From Maioricimonas rarisocia (GTDB taxonomy: Bacteria; Planctomycetota; Planctomycetia; Planctomycetales; Planctomycetaceae), in the NCBI RefSeq assembly GCF_007747795.1, contig NZ_CP036275.1:4642001-4706000 (forward strand): DNA of 64,000 nt, read 5' to 3'. The translations under genes were made by a program, and so were the position numbers. Of the stretch, positions 44,529 through 53,205 are shown one piece after another; position 1 is the stretch's first letter; each line of letters opens with the position of its first letter. The notes under the pieces are model-generated. The model was not told the origin of the DNA, did no database searches, and saw only the letters and a program-made list of their open reading frames with translations.

Positions 44529-47027
44529 TTAGTGGTTGAACAGAAACTCTTTGGTGTTGATCAGGGCCCACACAATGTCCTCGTACGCCGTGCGAGGATT
44601 GTCCTTGTGCTTTTCGATGTGGCCCAGAGCAATCTGCAGTTCATCCGCCTGCGGCTCGCGGGCGTAGGCCCAGCGATACAGTTCGCGGATCTTCACGTCG
44701 TGCGGTCGTTCCTTGTCGTTGGCAAGGCTGACGGCCCGGCCGGAACCGTTTGCGATCTTTCCCTGAACCTCGCTGCTGTTGAGCAGGTGCAGACTCTGGG
44801 CCAGATTCGCCTCCTGGGAACGTTCGCACTCGCAAGCGGTGTCACCCTGCGGCTGGCCGAATACTTTCAGGAAGTACGGGCCGATCGACGCATCCGGCAG
44901 CTCTGTGGCTCGCGTTCCGGGCGGCAGACCGCGGAAGTTCTCCGAAGTGTTCGTCACCTGATGAAACGCGTCGTACAGCACCTCGGCGGTCAACCGTTTT
45001 GGGTAGTACCGCGAGTAATTCTGCTTGTCCTTCAGGTTGTACTCGTTCGGCAGCGAACTGAGCTGATACGTGGACGACTGGCAGATGGTCCGGACCAGGT
45101 CCTTCAGGTCGTAGCCGTTCTCGGCAAACTCGGCCGCCAGACCATCGAGCAGTTCCGGATTCGTCGGCGGGTTTGTCGCGCGGATGTCGTCTTCCGGCTC
45201 GACGATGCCACGTCCGAAGAAGTGCTTCCAGTACCGGTTGACCAGTGCCCGGGCGAAGAACTGGTTGTCTTTCGCAGTCATCCAGTCGGCCAGGTGATGT
45301 CGCGGATCACGTTCCGGCGAAATCTCCAGCGGCTCCGCTCCGAGACCGGCCGGCTTGAGATTCTCACCACTGCGGGGATTGCGGGCGGTGGCATTCCCTT
45401 CGTTGTGGAAGACCCGGCGATCCCGGGATCGCGTACTGGCACCGGCCGCCAGGTTCTTCTTGCCGACCCGGCTGAAGAACGCCGCGAAGCCGTAGTAGTC
45501 GTTCTGGCTCCACTTCTCGAACGGATGATGGTGGCAGCGGGCACACTGGATCCGCACGCCCAAAAAGAGCTGAGCGACGTCTTCCACCTGTTCTTCGGTC
45601 TTGGCGACCTCGCGATACCAGACGACTGGCGGGTTGAAAGAGACATCGCCGGACGCCGTCAGCAGTTCCCGCACGAACTGGTCATACGGCTTATTCGCGT
45701 ACACGCTGTCCCAGATCCAGTTGTAGAACGCGTAGGTTCCTTCGAGGTCCTCATTCTGCCGCTTCTTGTTCCGCAGAACGAAATTCCACTTGTTCGCGAA
45801 GAAGTCGGCGTACTCGGGACTGTCCAGAAGTTCGTCGATCAACCGGTCCCGCTTGTTCGAGTCGGGATCGGCGAGGAAGGTGCGGACTTCGTCTTCGGTC
45901 GGCAGCGTCCCTGTCAGGTCAATATGCACGCGGCGAAGGAACGTCGCGTCATCGCAGACCGGCGACGGCGGAATTCCCAGCAGCTCGAGTTTCGCGAAAA
46001 CCGCTTCGTCGATGCGGTTGCGTGCCGGCGGGAAGGAAGCAATCTCGGCACCGAGCGGAATCGTCGCTCGATACGTCGAGACCTTACCCTGGTAGCGGGC
46101 CATGATGGCCACTTCACCCGAGAGGTCGAGCGTGTGCACCAGGCCGGTTTCGTCGACCTCGGCCAGTTCGGTGTCGTTCGGCTCGTACAACGCCATGCGG
46201 GTGACGTCTTCGATCGTGCCGTCGCTGTAGGTCGCGTGGACGATCACCTGCTGATCCGCCTCGCTCGCCATCACGCGGCTGTCGGGGATGCAGTCGATCT
46301 TCGTGACTACCGGATCCTCTTTGCTGCCGTAGGGCATCCCCTGCTGAATCCAGCGACGGATCGTGCGGTACTCGTAACTGTCCGGCTCCATGCGCTTGCC
46401 GCCGCCATGGGGCGACTGACCGGTCGGCTTGGTCAGCAGCAGGCTCTTTTCAGGAGCCGGCGGAAAGATCCGACGTCCGCGTCCTTCCTTGACGAGGAAC
46501 TCGTAATCTTCGTCGGGATAAAACCCGAGCAGCGAAAGCTTGAAGCCGTTCTGACCGCTTGCCTTGCCGTGGCAGCCGCCGCTGTTGCATCCAAGCTTGG
46601 TGAAGATCGGCACGATCTGATTGCCGAAGTTGACCGGTTGCTGATTGCCGAAGTCTTCGACGCGCACCTTCAGTTGGGCGTTGTGCCCTTCGGCGGCGGC
46701 TCGGACGATCGCCTCACCATCGGCCAGCGGAGTGACCAGTCCGGTTTCGCTGACGGCGACAATTCCTTCCGGTTCGACCGTGTACTGGCAGGTGCGGGTC
46801 CGATCGGTGAGAACGTTGTCACCGTGACGACCACTCACGATCAACTGGGCCCGGGCATCGCTGCCGCGGATCGTCAGTGCCGATTCACCGAGGTTCGGCT
46901 CGATCTGGAGGGCCTGCAGCGGTCCCGGAGCACCCGGAGTCGCAGCCTCGATCCATCGTGTGCAGGGCAGTGCGAGCGTCGCACACAAAGCGGCGAGTCC
47001 GGTCAGCAGGGACGCGCGATGCAACAT
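44529..47027 (-). CDS. Secreted Ig-like / cytochrome / DUF1549-DUF1553 protein (PSD1 family)
   Basis: An 832-residue protein. The start at 47027 is set by GGAGGAG just upstream and by a signal peptide right after it (L-L-T-G-L-A-A-L-C-A); a longer frame to 47117 is unlikely. A bacterial Ig-like segment comes first, then a cytochrome-like C-N-S-G-G-C-H. The DUF1549 domain follows (R-R-V-H-I-D-L-T-G-T-L-P), then C-A-R-C-H-H-H-P-F-E and DUF1553 (A-R-A-L-V-N-R-Y-W-K-H-F-F-G-R-G). The C-x-x-C-H motifs indicate heme c. The biochemical role of the family is unknown. It is the first gene of the three-gene set. Confidence 0.88.
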   Translation of the reverse strand: MLHRASLLTGLAALCATLALPCTRWIEAATPGAPGPLQALQIEPNLGESALTIRGSDARAQLIVSGRHGDNVLTDRTRTCQYTVEPEGIVAVSETGLVTPLADGEAIVRAAAEGHNAQLKVRVEDFGNQQPVNFGNQIVPIFTKLGCNSGGCHGKASGQNGFKLSLLGFYPDEDYEFLVKEGRGRRIFPPAPEKSLLLTKPTGQSPHGGGKRMEPDSYEYRTIRRWIQQGMPYGSKEDPVVTKIDCIPDSRVMASEADQQVIVHATYSDGTIEDVTRMALYEPNDTELAEVDETGLVHTLDLSGEVAIMARYQGKVSTYRATIPLGAEIASFPPARNRIDEAVFAKLELLGIPPSPVCDDATFLRRVHIDLTGTLPTEDEVRTFLADPDSNKRDRLIDELLDSPEYADFFANKWNFVLRNKKRQNEDLEGTYAFYNWIWDSVYANKPYDQFVRELLTASGDVSFNPPVVWYREVAKTEEQVEDVAQLFLGVRIQCARCHHHPFEKWSQNDYYGFAAFFSRVGKKNLAAGASTRSRDRRVFHNEGNATARNPRSGENLKPAGLGAEPLEISPERDPRHHLADWMTAKDNQFFARALVNRYWKHFFGRGIVEPEDDIRATNPPTNPELLDGLAAEFAENGYDLKDLVRTICQSSTYQLSSLPNEYNLKDKQNYSRYYPKRLTAEVLYDAFHQVTNTSENFRGLPPGTRATELPDASIGPYFLKVFGQPQGDTACECERSQEANLAQSLHLLNSSEVQGKIANGSGRAVSLANDKERPHDVKIRELYRWAYAREPQADELQIALGHIEKHKDNPRTAYEDIVWALINTKEFLFNH

Positions 47028-47366
47028 GGGTGTGCTCCTCCGGCTGGTTGGGGGGGCCTGTCTCGTGCAGGCCAGGTGGCGGGGGCGGCACGTCGGGTGC
47101 TGTGCCGCAACCCGCATGCCATGTTCAACATATCAATGTCTGCTTGAGTGTCAAGTTGCACGGGCTGTACAGCGGTCCGCGCGGCGTCAGGCAAAGAACA
47201 TCCGCACAACCCGATCGACCGGATTGACGGACGCGGCCAACTCGGAACAATACCGGAAGTGAACCTCTTGTCCCCGGGCCGGCACTCCCTCCCTGCTCTC
47301 CACTGCGGAACGTGGTGAGCAAGTGGTCCGCTCGCCGCGGGACCTTCAGCTGAGAATACCTCTCTC
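47028..47366. other. 339-bp divergent intergenic region
   Basis: Lies between two divergent genes (DUF1549/DUF1553 on the minus strand, ribBA on the plus strand), so both promoters should be here. The minus-strand ribosome binding site GGAGGAG is at 47034-47040. An FMN riboswitch was looked for upstream of ribBA, but its conserved blocks were not found. Confidence 0.45.
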
Positions 47367-48644
47367 ATGTCGGAATCACCGGAACGCCCCGGCGACTCGA
47401 GTCGCATTGATGCCGCGCTCAAGGCTCTGCAGGCCGGCCGCATGGTGATCGTCGTCGATGCCCAGGATCGCGAAAACGAAGGGGATCTGATCTGCGCCGC
47501 CGAATGCATCACCCCCGAGATTGTCGATTTCATGCTGCGGCAGGGAGCCGGCGTCCTGTGCACCCCGCTGGTTTCCGAAATCGCCGATCGACTCGAGATG
47601 CAGCCGATTGTCGAAAGTGACGCCAACACCTCGCTGCATCAGACGCCGTTTCTGGTTCCGATTGACCACCGTGACAGTGGAACCGGTGTGAGCGCCCAGG
47701 CACGAACGCTCACCCTGCGCCAGCTCGCCAACGACGAGAGCGGACCGCGCGACTTCGTCCGGCCGGGACATGTCTTCCCGCTACTGGCCAAGGAAGGGGG
47801 AGTCCTCCGCCGCGCCGGCCATACCGAAGCGACGATCGACCTGCTCCGCATGGCCGGGATGAAGCCGGTCGGCTGCCTGATCGAAATCTGCAGCCAGCGT
47901 GGAACCGGCATGGCGGAAATGGAGGAACTCCGTGAGTTCTCCGCCGAGCACGATATCCCCATGGTCACGATCTCAGAGATCATCCAGCATCGGCGAATCC
48001 GCGAGCAGCTCGTCCATCGCGAGGTTGAGGTCGACATTCCGACACAGGGATACGGTACGCCCCGCTTCATCGCGTACAAGGTCGCCCACGAGGATCAGGA
48101 ACCGATCGCAATCGTGTGGGGGGATCTCTCCTCCGTCGATGCGCCGCTCGTTCGGATGCATTCCTCCTGCTTTACCGGCGACATCCTCGGGTCGCTTCGG
48201 TGTGACTGTGGCGACCAGTTGCACATCGCGATGCAGATGATCTGTCAGGAGGGAACGGGCGCGGTCGTCTATCTACCTCAGGAAGGTCGCGGCATCGGTC
48301 TGGTTGCGAAACTCAAGGCGTATCAGCTTCAGGATTCGGGGCTGGATACCGTCGAGGCGAATCACCGGCTCGGCTTCAAGGCGGATCTGCGCGACTACAT
48401 GGTCGGGCTGCACATTCTCAAAGACCTGGGACTGCAGAAGGTCCGCATCCTGACCAACAACCCGAAGAAGACCGAAGCGTTCGAAAACTGGGTCGATCTG
48501 AAGGTCGTCGAGCAGGTGCCGCTGGTCGCTCCGCCCGAGAAACTCCGCGAACGGTACCTGGCGACCAAGCGGGACAAGATGGGGCACCGCCTGCCGGATG
48601 ACGCACGCGACCAGGCAGAAATCGAGTCGCCGGGAACGCGGTAG
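47367..48644 (+). CDS. ribBA: Bifunctional DHBP synthase / GTP cyclohydrolase II
   Basis: A 425-residue fusion of the two entry enzymes of riboflavin synthesis. The RibB half (about 10-215) has D-R-E-N-E-G-D at 34-40 and the R-x-G-H-x-E-A-T segment, and makes 3,4-dihydroxy-2-butanone 4-phosphate from ribulose 5-phosphate. The RibA half (about 220-410) has the zinc ligands C-F-T-G-D and C-D-C in L-R-C-D-C-G-D, then E-G-R-G-I-G-L and N-H-R-L-G-F-K-A-D-L-R-D-Y, and opens GTP to the first pyrimidine intermediate. Both active sites look complete. The protein has a short C-terminal tail. It stands alone here, without other rib genes. Confidence 0.95.
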   Translation: MSESPERPGDSSRIDAALKALQAGRMVIVVDAQDRENEGDLICAAECITPEIVDFMLRQGAGVLCTPLVSEIADRLEMQPIVESDANTSLHQTPFLVPIDHRDSGTGVSAQARTLTLRQLANDESGPRDFVRPGHVFPLLAKEGGVLRRAGHTEATIDLLRMAGMKPVGCLIEICSQRGTGMAEMEELREFSAEHDIPMVTISEIIQHRRIREQLVHREVEVDIPTQGYGTPRFIAYKVAHEDQEPIAIVWGDLSSVDAPLVRMHSSCFTGDILGSLRCDCGDQLHIAMQMICQEGTGAVVYLPQEGRGIGLVAKLKAYQLQDSGLDTVEANHRLGFKADLRDYMVGLHILKDLGLQKVRILTNNPKKTEAFENWVDLKVVEQVPLVAPPEKLRERYLATKRDKMGHRLPDDARDQAEIESPGTR

Positions 48645-48670
48645 ATTGCGGGGAGGCCCGCCGTTCCTCA

Positions 48671-48726
48671 GGTGGGGCTGGCATTCCTGTCTGCCGGGAC
48701 GCTCGCTGGCGCTTCATGCTGGTATG
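48671..48726 (+). repeat. Composite repeat: GGCAGG-type hairpin plus CTGGTATC unit
   Basis: The left part (48671-48695) is GGTGGGGCTGGCATTCC then TGTCTGCC. The right part (48702-48726) is GCTCGCTGGCGCTTC then ATGCTGGTAT. The same two-part order recurs at 58525-58580, and its halves recur singly elsewhere. Confidence 0.6.
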
Positions 48727-49097
48727 ACCGGCCGTCGAACTTCAGATGTCGGCCGGATAAATCCGGACCTACTGCCGAAGTCAGGGTGCCATGGCTCTGT
48801 GAGCCGTGTAAATCCAAGGTGTGGCATTCCCCCCGGAATCCGAGCACCTGTAGATCGGGCACCACCCGACGAACACTGATGTCCCTCCAGGTGGACAGAC
48901 CATCCCCGAGCTCACCCTCAGGGCTTGCTTTTGTCGTCAGACGTGATTCGCTTACGTCTCGAGCCTCACTCCTCAAGTCTCGCAGGCTGGAGGCGTTGTT
49001 TCGCTCCGACCGCGAGTGCCCCCTGTGCCCCGGGCCCACGCCCCGCCGGGCTGGCGCATCGCGTCGTTCGCCGCAAATTGGACTTTCACTGCGCACG

Positions 49098-49133
49098 AAA
49101 AAAGGTCGCTCACGCCAATGGCAGCAAGCGACC
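49098..49133 (-). terminator. Rho-independent terminator after rpmB
   Basis: On the minus strand GGTCGCT pairs with AGCGACC across a 16-base loop and is followed by six T residues. It starts about 28 bases past the rpmB stop codon. This is the clearest terminator in the window. Confidence 0.85.
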
Positions 49134-49161
49134 TTGAATATCTTCGCCGTCGGGGAGCGAT

Positions 49162-49464
49162 TCAGCTCTCCCCTTCTTCCAGCGTGAACGGCTTGCGGAC
49201 AACCGGCTTTTCGATCAGGCCGGCCCGCAGCAGGCTCACGGGGACGCGGCGGCGGACGACTTTGCCGTCCTCCAGCACGCGAATCTTCTGCAGATTCTTC
49301 TTGAACAGCCGGCGGGTGATGCCGGTCGTCTTGCGACCGTTACCACCGAGGTACTTCGGCTTACCACGCTGGGAGACACTGTTTCCCTTGGACGGCTTCA
49401 GGTCGCCATAGCGCTTCAGACGCTTCGCCAGCTTGATTCGCTTGTTCTTCTTCAGAGTGCTCAT
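49162..49464 (-). CDS. rpmB: Ribosomal protein bL28-like
   Basis: A 100-residue, very basic protein. The middle has G-N-S-V-S-Q-R-G and [13 protein letters not shown], followed by [12 protein letters not shown] and L-R-A-G-L-I-E-K. These match the bL28 pattern in which a basic arm precedes N-L-Q-K-x-R-V. The N-terminus is longer and lacks the Cys pairs of zinc-binding bL28, as in the C-minus form. Binding is expected at the large-subunit E site. A strong terminator lies just after the stop. It stands alone, without rpmG nearby. Confidence 0.82.
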   Translation of the reverse strand: MSTLKKNKRIKLAKRLKRYGDLKPSKGNSVSQRGKPKYLGGNGRKTTGITRRLFKKNLQKIRVLEDGKVVRRRVPVSLLRAGLIEKPVVRKPFTLEEGES

Positions 49465-49776
49465 GGTCTTCTGCCGTCATTCCCGGGCGATCCGGTCCGT
49501 GTCACGATCGCCCGTCCGTCATTAGCGGGAGTGTGTCGATAGAGTCCCCGAGGGAAAACCGCCAAGTATAGAGACGGCAGGCGGTTCATGCAAACTGACC
49601 CGCCCGCACGGACGGGACGGAGCGATGGGTGTGCAACGTCAATGTAGAGAAGAAGTTGCGCGCTGCGGTGGCGGAAAGGGGCGAACTGCGGGAAGAAAAA
49701 CCGCCCCTTCGGCTTTCAGATCGGCAGTCCGGCGTGTCCGATCTGAGCCAACCTGGCGGGTCGGCGATGGCGGGGG
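49465..49776. other. 312-bp intergenic stretch
   Basis: Upstream of rpmB and downstream of the stress-type membrane protein gene, both on the minus strand. No gene, clear promoter or hairpin with T-run was found. Confidence 0.4.
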
Positions 49777-50280
49777 TCAAACTTCGCGGTCGATCTCCAG
49801 CGGAACAGCCTTCGCTTCCTGGAAGACCCGGTCGACCTTGGCTCGACGATCAGCATCTTCGGACTCGACCGCCACGAGCAGCTTGCCGCGTGACAGTGCC
49901 TGATCGTAGTAGTCCGACAGTTCCTTCTCGGAACCGCGGGTCATCATCAGCGAAGCGAACGTTCCCACGATCGCAAGGCCGGCAAAGGCGCCGACCGCGA
50001 AAATGGCTGTACCGCCTGTGGTGACCAGACCGGTCACGACAGCCGCTCCACCGAGCCCGAGACCGATGGCCCCGCCGGTGTTCACCGCTTCACTGGCATG
50101 GGTTCCCGCCGGTTCCTCATGCTCGTACTCCCGGAAGTGCTTCTCTTTTGCTTCGTCGGAGCAGAGCACGCTGATTTCCTCCGTCGGAATACCCGCCTCG
50201 CGCAGCTTGCGGATCACGGCGTGAGTTTCTTCAACCGTGTCGAAAACAGCAGCATGAATAGCAGGTTCTTCAATCGGCAT
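49777..50280 (-). CDS. DUF1269/general-stress-type membrane protein
   Basis: A 167-residue protein. The N-terminal part (I-H-A-A-V-F-D-T-V-E-E-T-H-A-V-I-R-K-L) and G-I-P-T-E-E-I-S-V-L resemble the ferredoxin-like start of general stress proteins of the YflT/DUF1269 kind. A glycine-rich membrane hairpin follows (G-G-A-I-G-L-G-L-G-G-A-A, then I-F-A-V-G-A-F-A-G-L-A-I). The last part is again soluble with L-L-V-A-V-E. AAGGAGA lies seven bases before the ATG at 50280, so this start is preferred over the frame to 50373. Role likely linked to stress, by family. Confidence 0.68.
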   Translation of the reverse strand: MPIEEPAIHAAVFDTVEETHAVIRKLREAGIPTEEISVLCSDEAKEKHFREYEHEEPAGTHASEAVNTGGAIGLGLGGAAVVTGLVTTGGTAIFAVGAFAGLAIVGTFASLMMTRGSEKELSDYYDQALSRGKLLVAVESEDADRRAKVDRVFQEAKAVPLEIDREV

Positions 50281-50863
50281 GGTTCTCTCCTTATGAGATT
50301 TCAGGTCCGAATGTCCGCAGACATCCGGCCGAACTGAACAGATGTCGCAACCGCCATGCCCTGACAGGCGCAAGGATGGGGCTCAGTCCGTTACCTGCTG
50401 GAGCGATGACGGTCCCTTAGTCGTAACCCATCTTTATGGTGCGGGTTACGCAAATGGCGTGGCTTTCGGTTTGCCTCCTCGCACTGCGTGCGAAACGGCA
50501 TCTGGATCCGGGAAAGAGTTCGGTCAGGCCGCATGACGACGGCTCATCAACCAGTGGATGGCTGCCATTTTCCCCCAATTGCATCCACTGATGGATGGTA
50601 GGCGCGCCCGGCAATCCGGTTACCTCCCTCTTGATGCTGTTCCGGCCGCGGGAGTAGACTCACGAAGGCGATTGCTGATTCGTGAGAACATGGCGGGCCT
50701 GCTGAGGCCGCTACGAAGTGTCGGGCCTGCGGTCTGGATTCTTCCTGGCCGTTCGGATTGCCGCGGCCTGGGCCGTTCGATCCAGTGACTCTTCGTGAGC
50801 CGTTTCGTCCGTTGCGGGCGATCGTTCTCGTTCAACCCGCTTGCATCCATCCAGGAGAGGCTC
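50281..50863. other. 583-bp divergent intergenic stretch
   Basis: Separates the stress-type gene (minus) from the oxidoreductase gene (plus), so it should carry both promoters. No convincing gene or promoter was read. A short palindromic patch around GATGGCTGCCATTT (50557-50570) is noted. Confidence 0.4.
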
Positions 50864-52321
50864 ATGTCACACTCGACACGTCGTGAATTCCTCGAGAATT
50901 CGATGTTCGCTTTCGCAGCCGCGGCTGCCGGTTCCGTTGCTCCGCAGGTGCTGCAGGCAGCGCCTGCTGCGTCCCCCAACAGCAAGCTGCGGGTCGCTGT
51001 CCTTGGCGTGAATGGCCGTGGCGGCACGCACATCTCCAACTTCCTTCGCCGCGAAGACTGCGACATCGTCGCCATTGTCGATCCGGACGAGGCGGTCGGC
51101 CAAAAGCGTGTCGAGCAGATTGCCGGCAAACAGGGCTCGAAGCCGTCGTTCCACAAGGATCTCCGCCGGGTGATGGAAGATCCGAACATCGACGTCATCA
51201 GCATTGCCACCCCCAACCACTGGCATTCGCTGGCGACCATCTGGGCGGTGCAGAACAAGAAGTACGTCTACGTCGAAAAGCCGGTCAGCCACAACGTCAC
51301 CGAAGGCCGCCGTGCCGTGCAGGCCGCCCGCAAGCATGGTGTGATCGTTCAGTGCGGCACCCAGTCCCGTTCGCACCAGTCGCATCAGGAGGCGATGGCG
51401 TTCATTCACAACGGCGGCATCGGCGAAGTGAAGCTGGCCCGCGGTCTCTGCTACAAGCGTCGCAAGTCGATCGGCCCGCGCGGCAACTACGACGTGCCCG
51501 CCAGCGTCGACTACAACGTCTATCTCGGCCCGGCCGACGAAGAACCGCTCACCCGCCAACGGTTCCACTACGACTGGCACTGGCAGTGGAACTGCGGCAA
51601 CGGTGACATCGGCAACCAGGGCATCCACCAGATGGATATCGCCCGCTGGGGGCTGGGGATTAACGACCTCGGCGATCGCGTCGTCAGCTACGGTGGCCGT
51701 CTCGGCTACGAAGATGCCGGCGAAACCGCCAACACCCAGGTCAGTATTCACGACTCCGGCGACAAGCGGATCATCTTCGAAACCCGCGGCCTGGAGACCG
51801 ACGGCATTCGCGGCGCCAAGATCGGCGTGATCTTCTACGGCTCCGAAGGCTACCTGGTTTCGACCAGCAACTATTCGTCGGTGACTGCCTTCGACCTCGA
51901 TGGCAATCCCATCAAAACCTTCAAGGGAGGCAATACCTCCCAGCACTTCGACAACTTTGTCGAAGCGGTCAAAGCGAACGATCAGTCGATGCTCAACTGC
52001 GACATCGAAGAAGGTCATATCTCGAGTGCCCTGTGTCACCTCGGCAACATCTCGTACAAGCTGGGTGAGACGATGGACACCGCCGAACTGCGTGCCGCAC
52101 TCGGCGACGACGAGCAGGCCGTCGAGTCGCTGGATCGAACCGTGCAGCACCTGACGAACAACGACGTGAATGCCGACCGCACGCCGATGGCTCTCGGCCC
52201 GGCACTGGCGCTGAACGGCAAGGAAGAAGTTTTCGTCGGCAGCCACGCCAGCGCGGCGAATCCGCTGCTGTTCCGCGAAGGCCGCGGCGAGTTCCAGATT
52301 CCGGACGAAGCGAGCCTGTAG
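50864..52321 (+). CDS. Tat-exported Gfo/Idh/MocA-family oxidoreductase
   Basis: A 485-residue protein. The N-terminus reads T-R-R-E-F-L-E followed by an Ala-rich hydrophobic stretch, a twin-arginine signal, so the folded protein is probably exported with its cofactor. The NAD(P)-binding fold begins V-A-V-L-G-V-N-G-R-G, and E-K-P-V-S-H is the family's catalytic EKP region. The family oxidises or reduces sugars and related polyols. The substrate is not deducible. AGGAGAGG lies upstream of the ATG at 50864, which supports it over the frame from 50795. Planctomycetes carry many exported members of this family. Confidence 0.9.
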   Translation: MSHSTRREFLENSMFAFAAAAAGSVAPQVLQAAPAASPNSKLRVAVLGVNGRGGTHISNFLRREDCDIVAIVDPDEAVGQKRVEQIAGKQGSKPSFHKDLRRVMEDPNIDVISIATPNHWHSLATIWAVQNKKYVYVEKPVSHNVTEGRRAVQAARKHGVIVQCGTQSRSHQSHQEAMAFIHNGGIGEVKLARGLCYKRRKSIGPRGNYDVPASVDYNVYLGPADEEPLTRQRFHYDWHWQWNCGNGDIGNQGIHQMDIARWGLGINDLGDRVVSYGGRLGYEDAGETANTQVSIHDSGDKRIIFETRGLETDGIRGAKIGVIFYGSEGYLVSTSNYSSVTAFDLDGNPIKTFKGGNTSQHFDNFVEAVKANDQSMLNCDIEEGHISSALCHLGNISYKLGETMDTAELRAALGDDEQAVESLDRTVQHLTNNDVNADRTPMALGPALALNGKEEVFVGSHASAANPLLFREGRGEFQIPDEASL

Positions 52322-52348
52322 GCTTGACGCCAGCTGATTGAGTGAATG

Positions 52349-52385
52349 ACGGGGTTCGGTCGCTCTCGCGGCCGGGCCCCGTTTT
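52349..52385 (+). terminator. Hairpin terminator after the oxidoreductase gene
   Basis: ACGGGG (52349-52354) pairs with CCCCGT (52377-52382), with TTTCGTT following. It starts 27 bases after the stop codon. Confidence 0.55.
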
Positions 52386-52458
52386 CGTTGATGGTAGGGG
52401 GCTGTCGCCGGCGGTGACCCGGGACACAATATACGTTTCCAACCTGGTACCTCCCCGG

Positions 52459-52488
52459 GTAGCCCCGGTTCTTCGAACCGGGGTCGCG
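52459..52488 (-). repeat. CCCCGG-type hairpin repeat
   Basis: Arms AGCCCCGGTT and AACCGGGGTCGC flank the short loop CTTCG. Read on the minus strand it matches the copies at 31741 and 58161, but with a different loop. Confidence 0.6.
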
Positions 52489-52534
52489 CAGCGACACGAG
52501 GTTTGGGAAGTGTGCGGCACGTGGCAGAGCTCAA

Positions 52535-52580
52535 CCTCCTGCCGGCTGCGCCGGCACCGGACTGAAGTCCGGTGTTACCC
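52535..52580 (+). repeat. 46-bp double-hairpin intergenic repeat, copy 2
   Basis: Same length and order as 25808-25853. The second hairpin is CACCGGAC / GTCCGGTG with a TGAA loop. Compared with the other copy, a C-G pair became A-T and a T-A pair became A-T, keeping the stem paired. Confidence 0.65.
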
Positions 52581-52597
52581 AGTGTACGGCGCCGCAG

Positions 52598-52623
52598 GGT
52601 GCCGTCGCCGCACGCGACGCACC
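52598..52623 (+). repeat. GGTGC/GCACC hairpin repeat, copy a
   Basis: GGTGC-C-GTCGC pairs with GCGAC-GCACC, with one bulged base in the left arm. A second copy with the same bulge position is at 52770-52795. Confidence 0.55.
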
Positions 52624-52737
52624 ATTGAATCGGAGATTGGATGGGCAAACTGTTCGGATGGTGCGTCACGGAGATCCCGGACGCGCAACGCCCCCCTGTT
52701 GGGAGGCCGGACGCGGAGCTTGCCGTGACACACCCTG
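52616..52737. repeat. 122-bp dispersed repeat, copy 2 (pair with 27451-27573)
   Basis: Begins with GACGCACC, carries ATGGTGCGTC at 52658-52667 followed by ACGG, and ends with TGCCGTGACACACCCTG (52721-52737), in the same order and nearly the same spacing as the first copy. It overlaps hairpin copy a. Confidence 0.6.
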
Positions 52738-52769
52738 CTCACTGATGTCAGCCGACCTTTGGGCCGTAG

Positions 52770-52795
52770 GGTGCTGTCGCCTGAGGCGACGCACC
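52770..52795 (+). repeat. GGTGC/GCACC hairpin repeat, copy b
   Basis: GGTGC-T-GTCGCC pairs with GGCGAC-GCACC. It sits three bases beyond the 3' end of the following minus-strand gene, where it could also act as a transcript end structure. There is no T-run. Confidence 0.5.
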
Positions 52796-52797
52796 AT

Positions 52798-53094
52798 TCA
52801 TGGTCCGGTGGGATCCGACGTCGCCCGATCCTGTCGATCCGAATGCCTGCCGAGCACCGCGTAGCGGACAAAGTCGATCAGTCCGGCAAAGCGGTACTCC
52901 GGATCGACGTATCGCTCGATCACGTAGAACGCGAAGTAGTAGGCCCGACAGAACGCCCAGATCGCGATGGCCAGCAGTGCAACAGTGCTGAAGTCCGTCA
53001 TGCGTGCGATCAGGATTCCTGAGGCCAGCAGGCCCAGCAGCAGGAAGAGCACTCCCTTGATCCAGATGAGCCGGGGATTCGTCAGGTTGGCCAT
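52798..53094 (-). CDS. Small membrane protein of unknown function
   Basis: A 98-residue protein with two hydrophobic helices at about 13-30 and 36-58, separated by a short loop (R-M-T-D-F). The C-terminal third is polar, with Y-V-D-P-E-Y-R-F-A-G-L. The regular helix pattern, a positive N-terminus (A-N-L-T-N-P-R) and lack of repeat sequence make it a likely real gene. No family is recognised. It lies 112 bases after the end of rtcB on the same strand, so it could be part of the same transcript. Confidence 0.55.
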   Translation of the reverse strand: MANLTNPRLIWIKGVLFLLLGLLASGILIARMTDFSTVALLAIAIWAFCRAYYFAFYVIERYVDPEYRFAGLIDFVRYAVLGRHSDRQDRATSDPTGP

Positions 53095-53205
53095 AGCAAT
53101 TGAGTGTTAATCGACCTCGGCCCGGCTGCGATGCGTACCTGGCCGAGGCTTGAACCGATGGCGGCCATCTCATGTGGGGGGAACCGTCGCCCGGGAAGTC
53201 CGACG

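Larger units (their letters stand above)
48645..49161. other. 517-bp intergenic region with repeats
   Basis: No gene supported. It holds a composite repeat (48671-48726), further palindromic words around 48780-48815, and the rpmB terminator at its right end. The frames present are short and repeat-derived. Confidence 0.5.

Noticed and set aside
44532-47147. Long + strand frame (871 residues) antisense to the DUF1549/DUF1553 gene
   Set aside because: It mirrors a gene with clear domains and signal peptide; long antisense frames are common at this GC content. Similar shadows at 42470-44539, 55525-57291, 29719-31863 and 14071-15378 were dropped for the same reason.
47118-47366. FMN riboswitch ahead of ribBA
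   Set aside because: The conserved sequence blocks of that aptamer were not found in this region.
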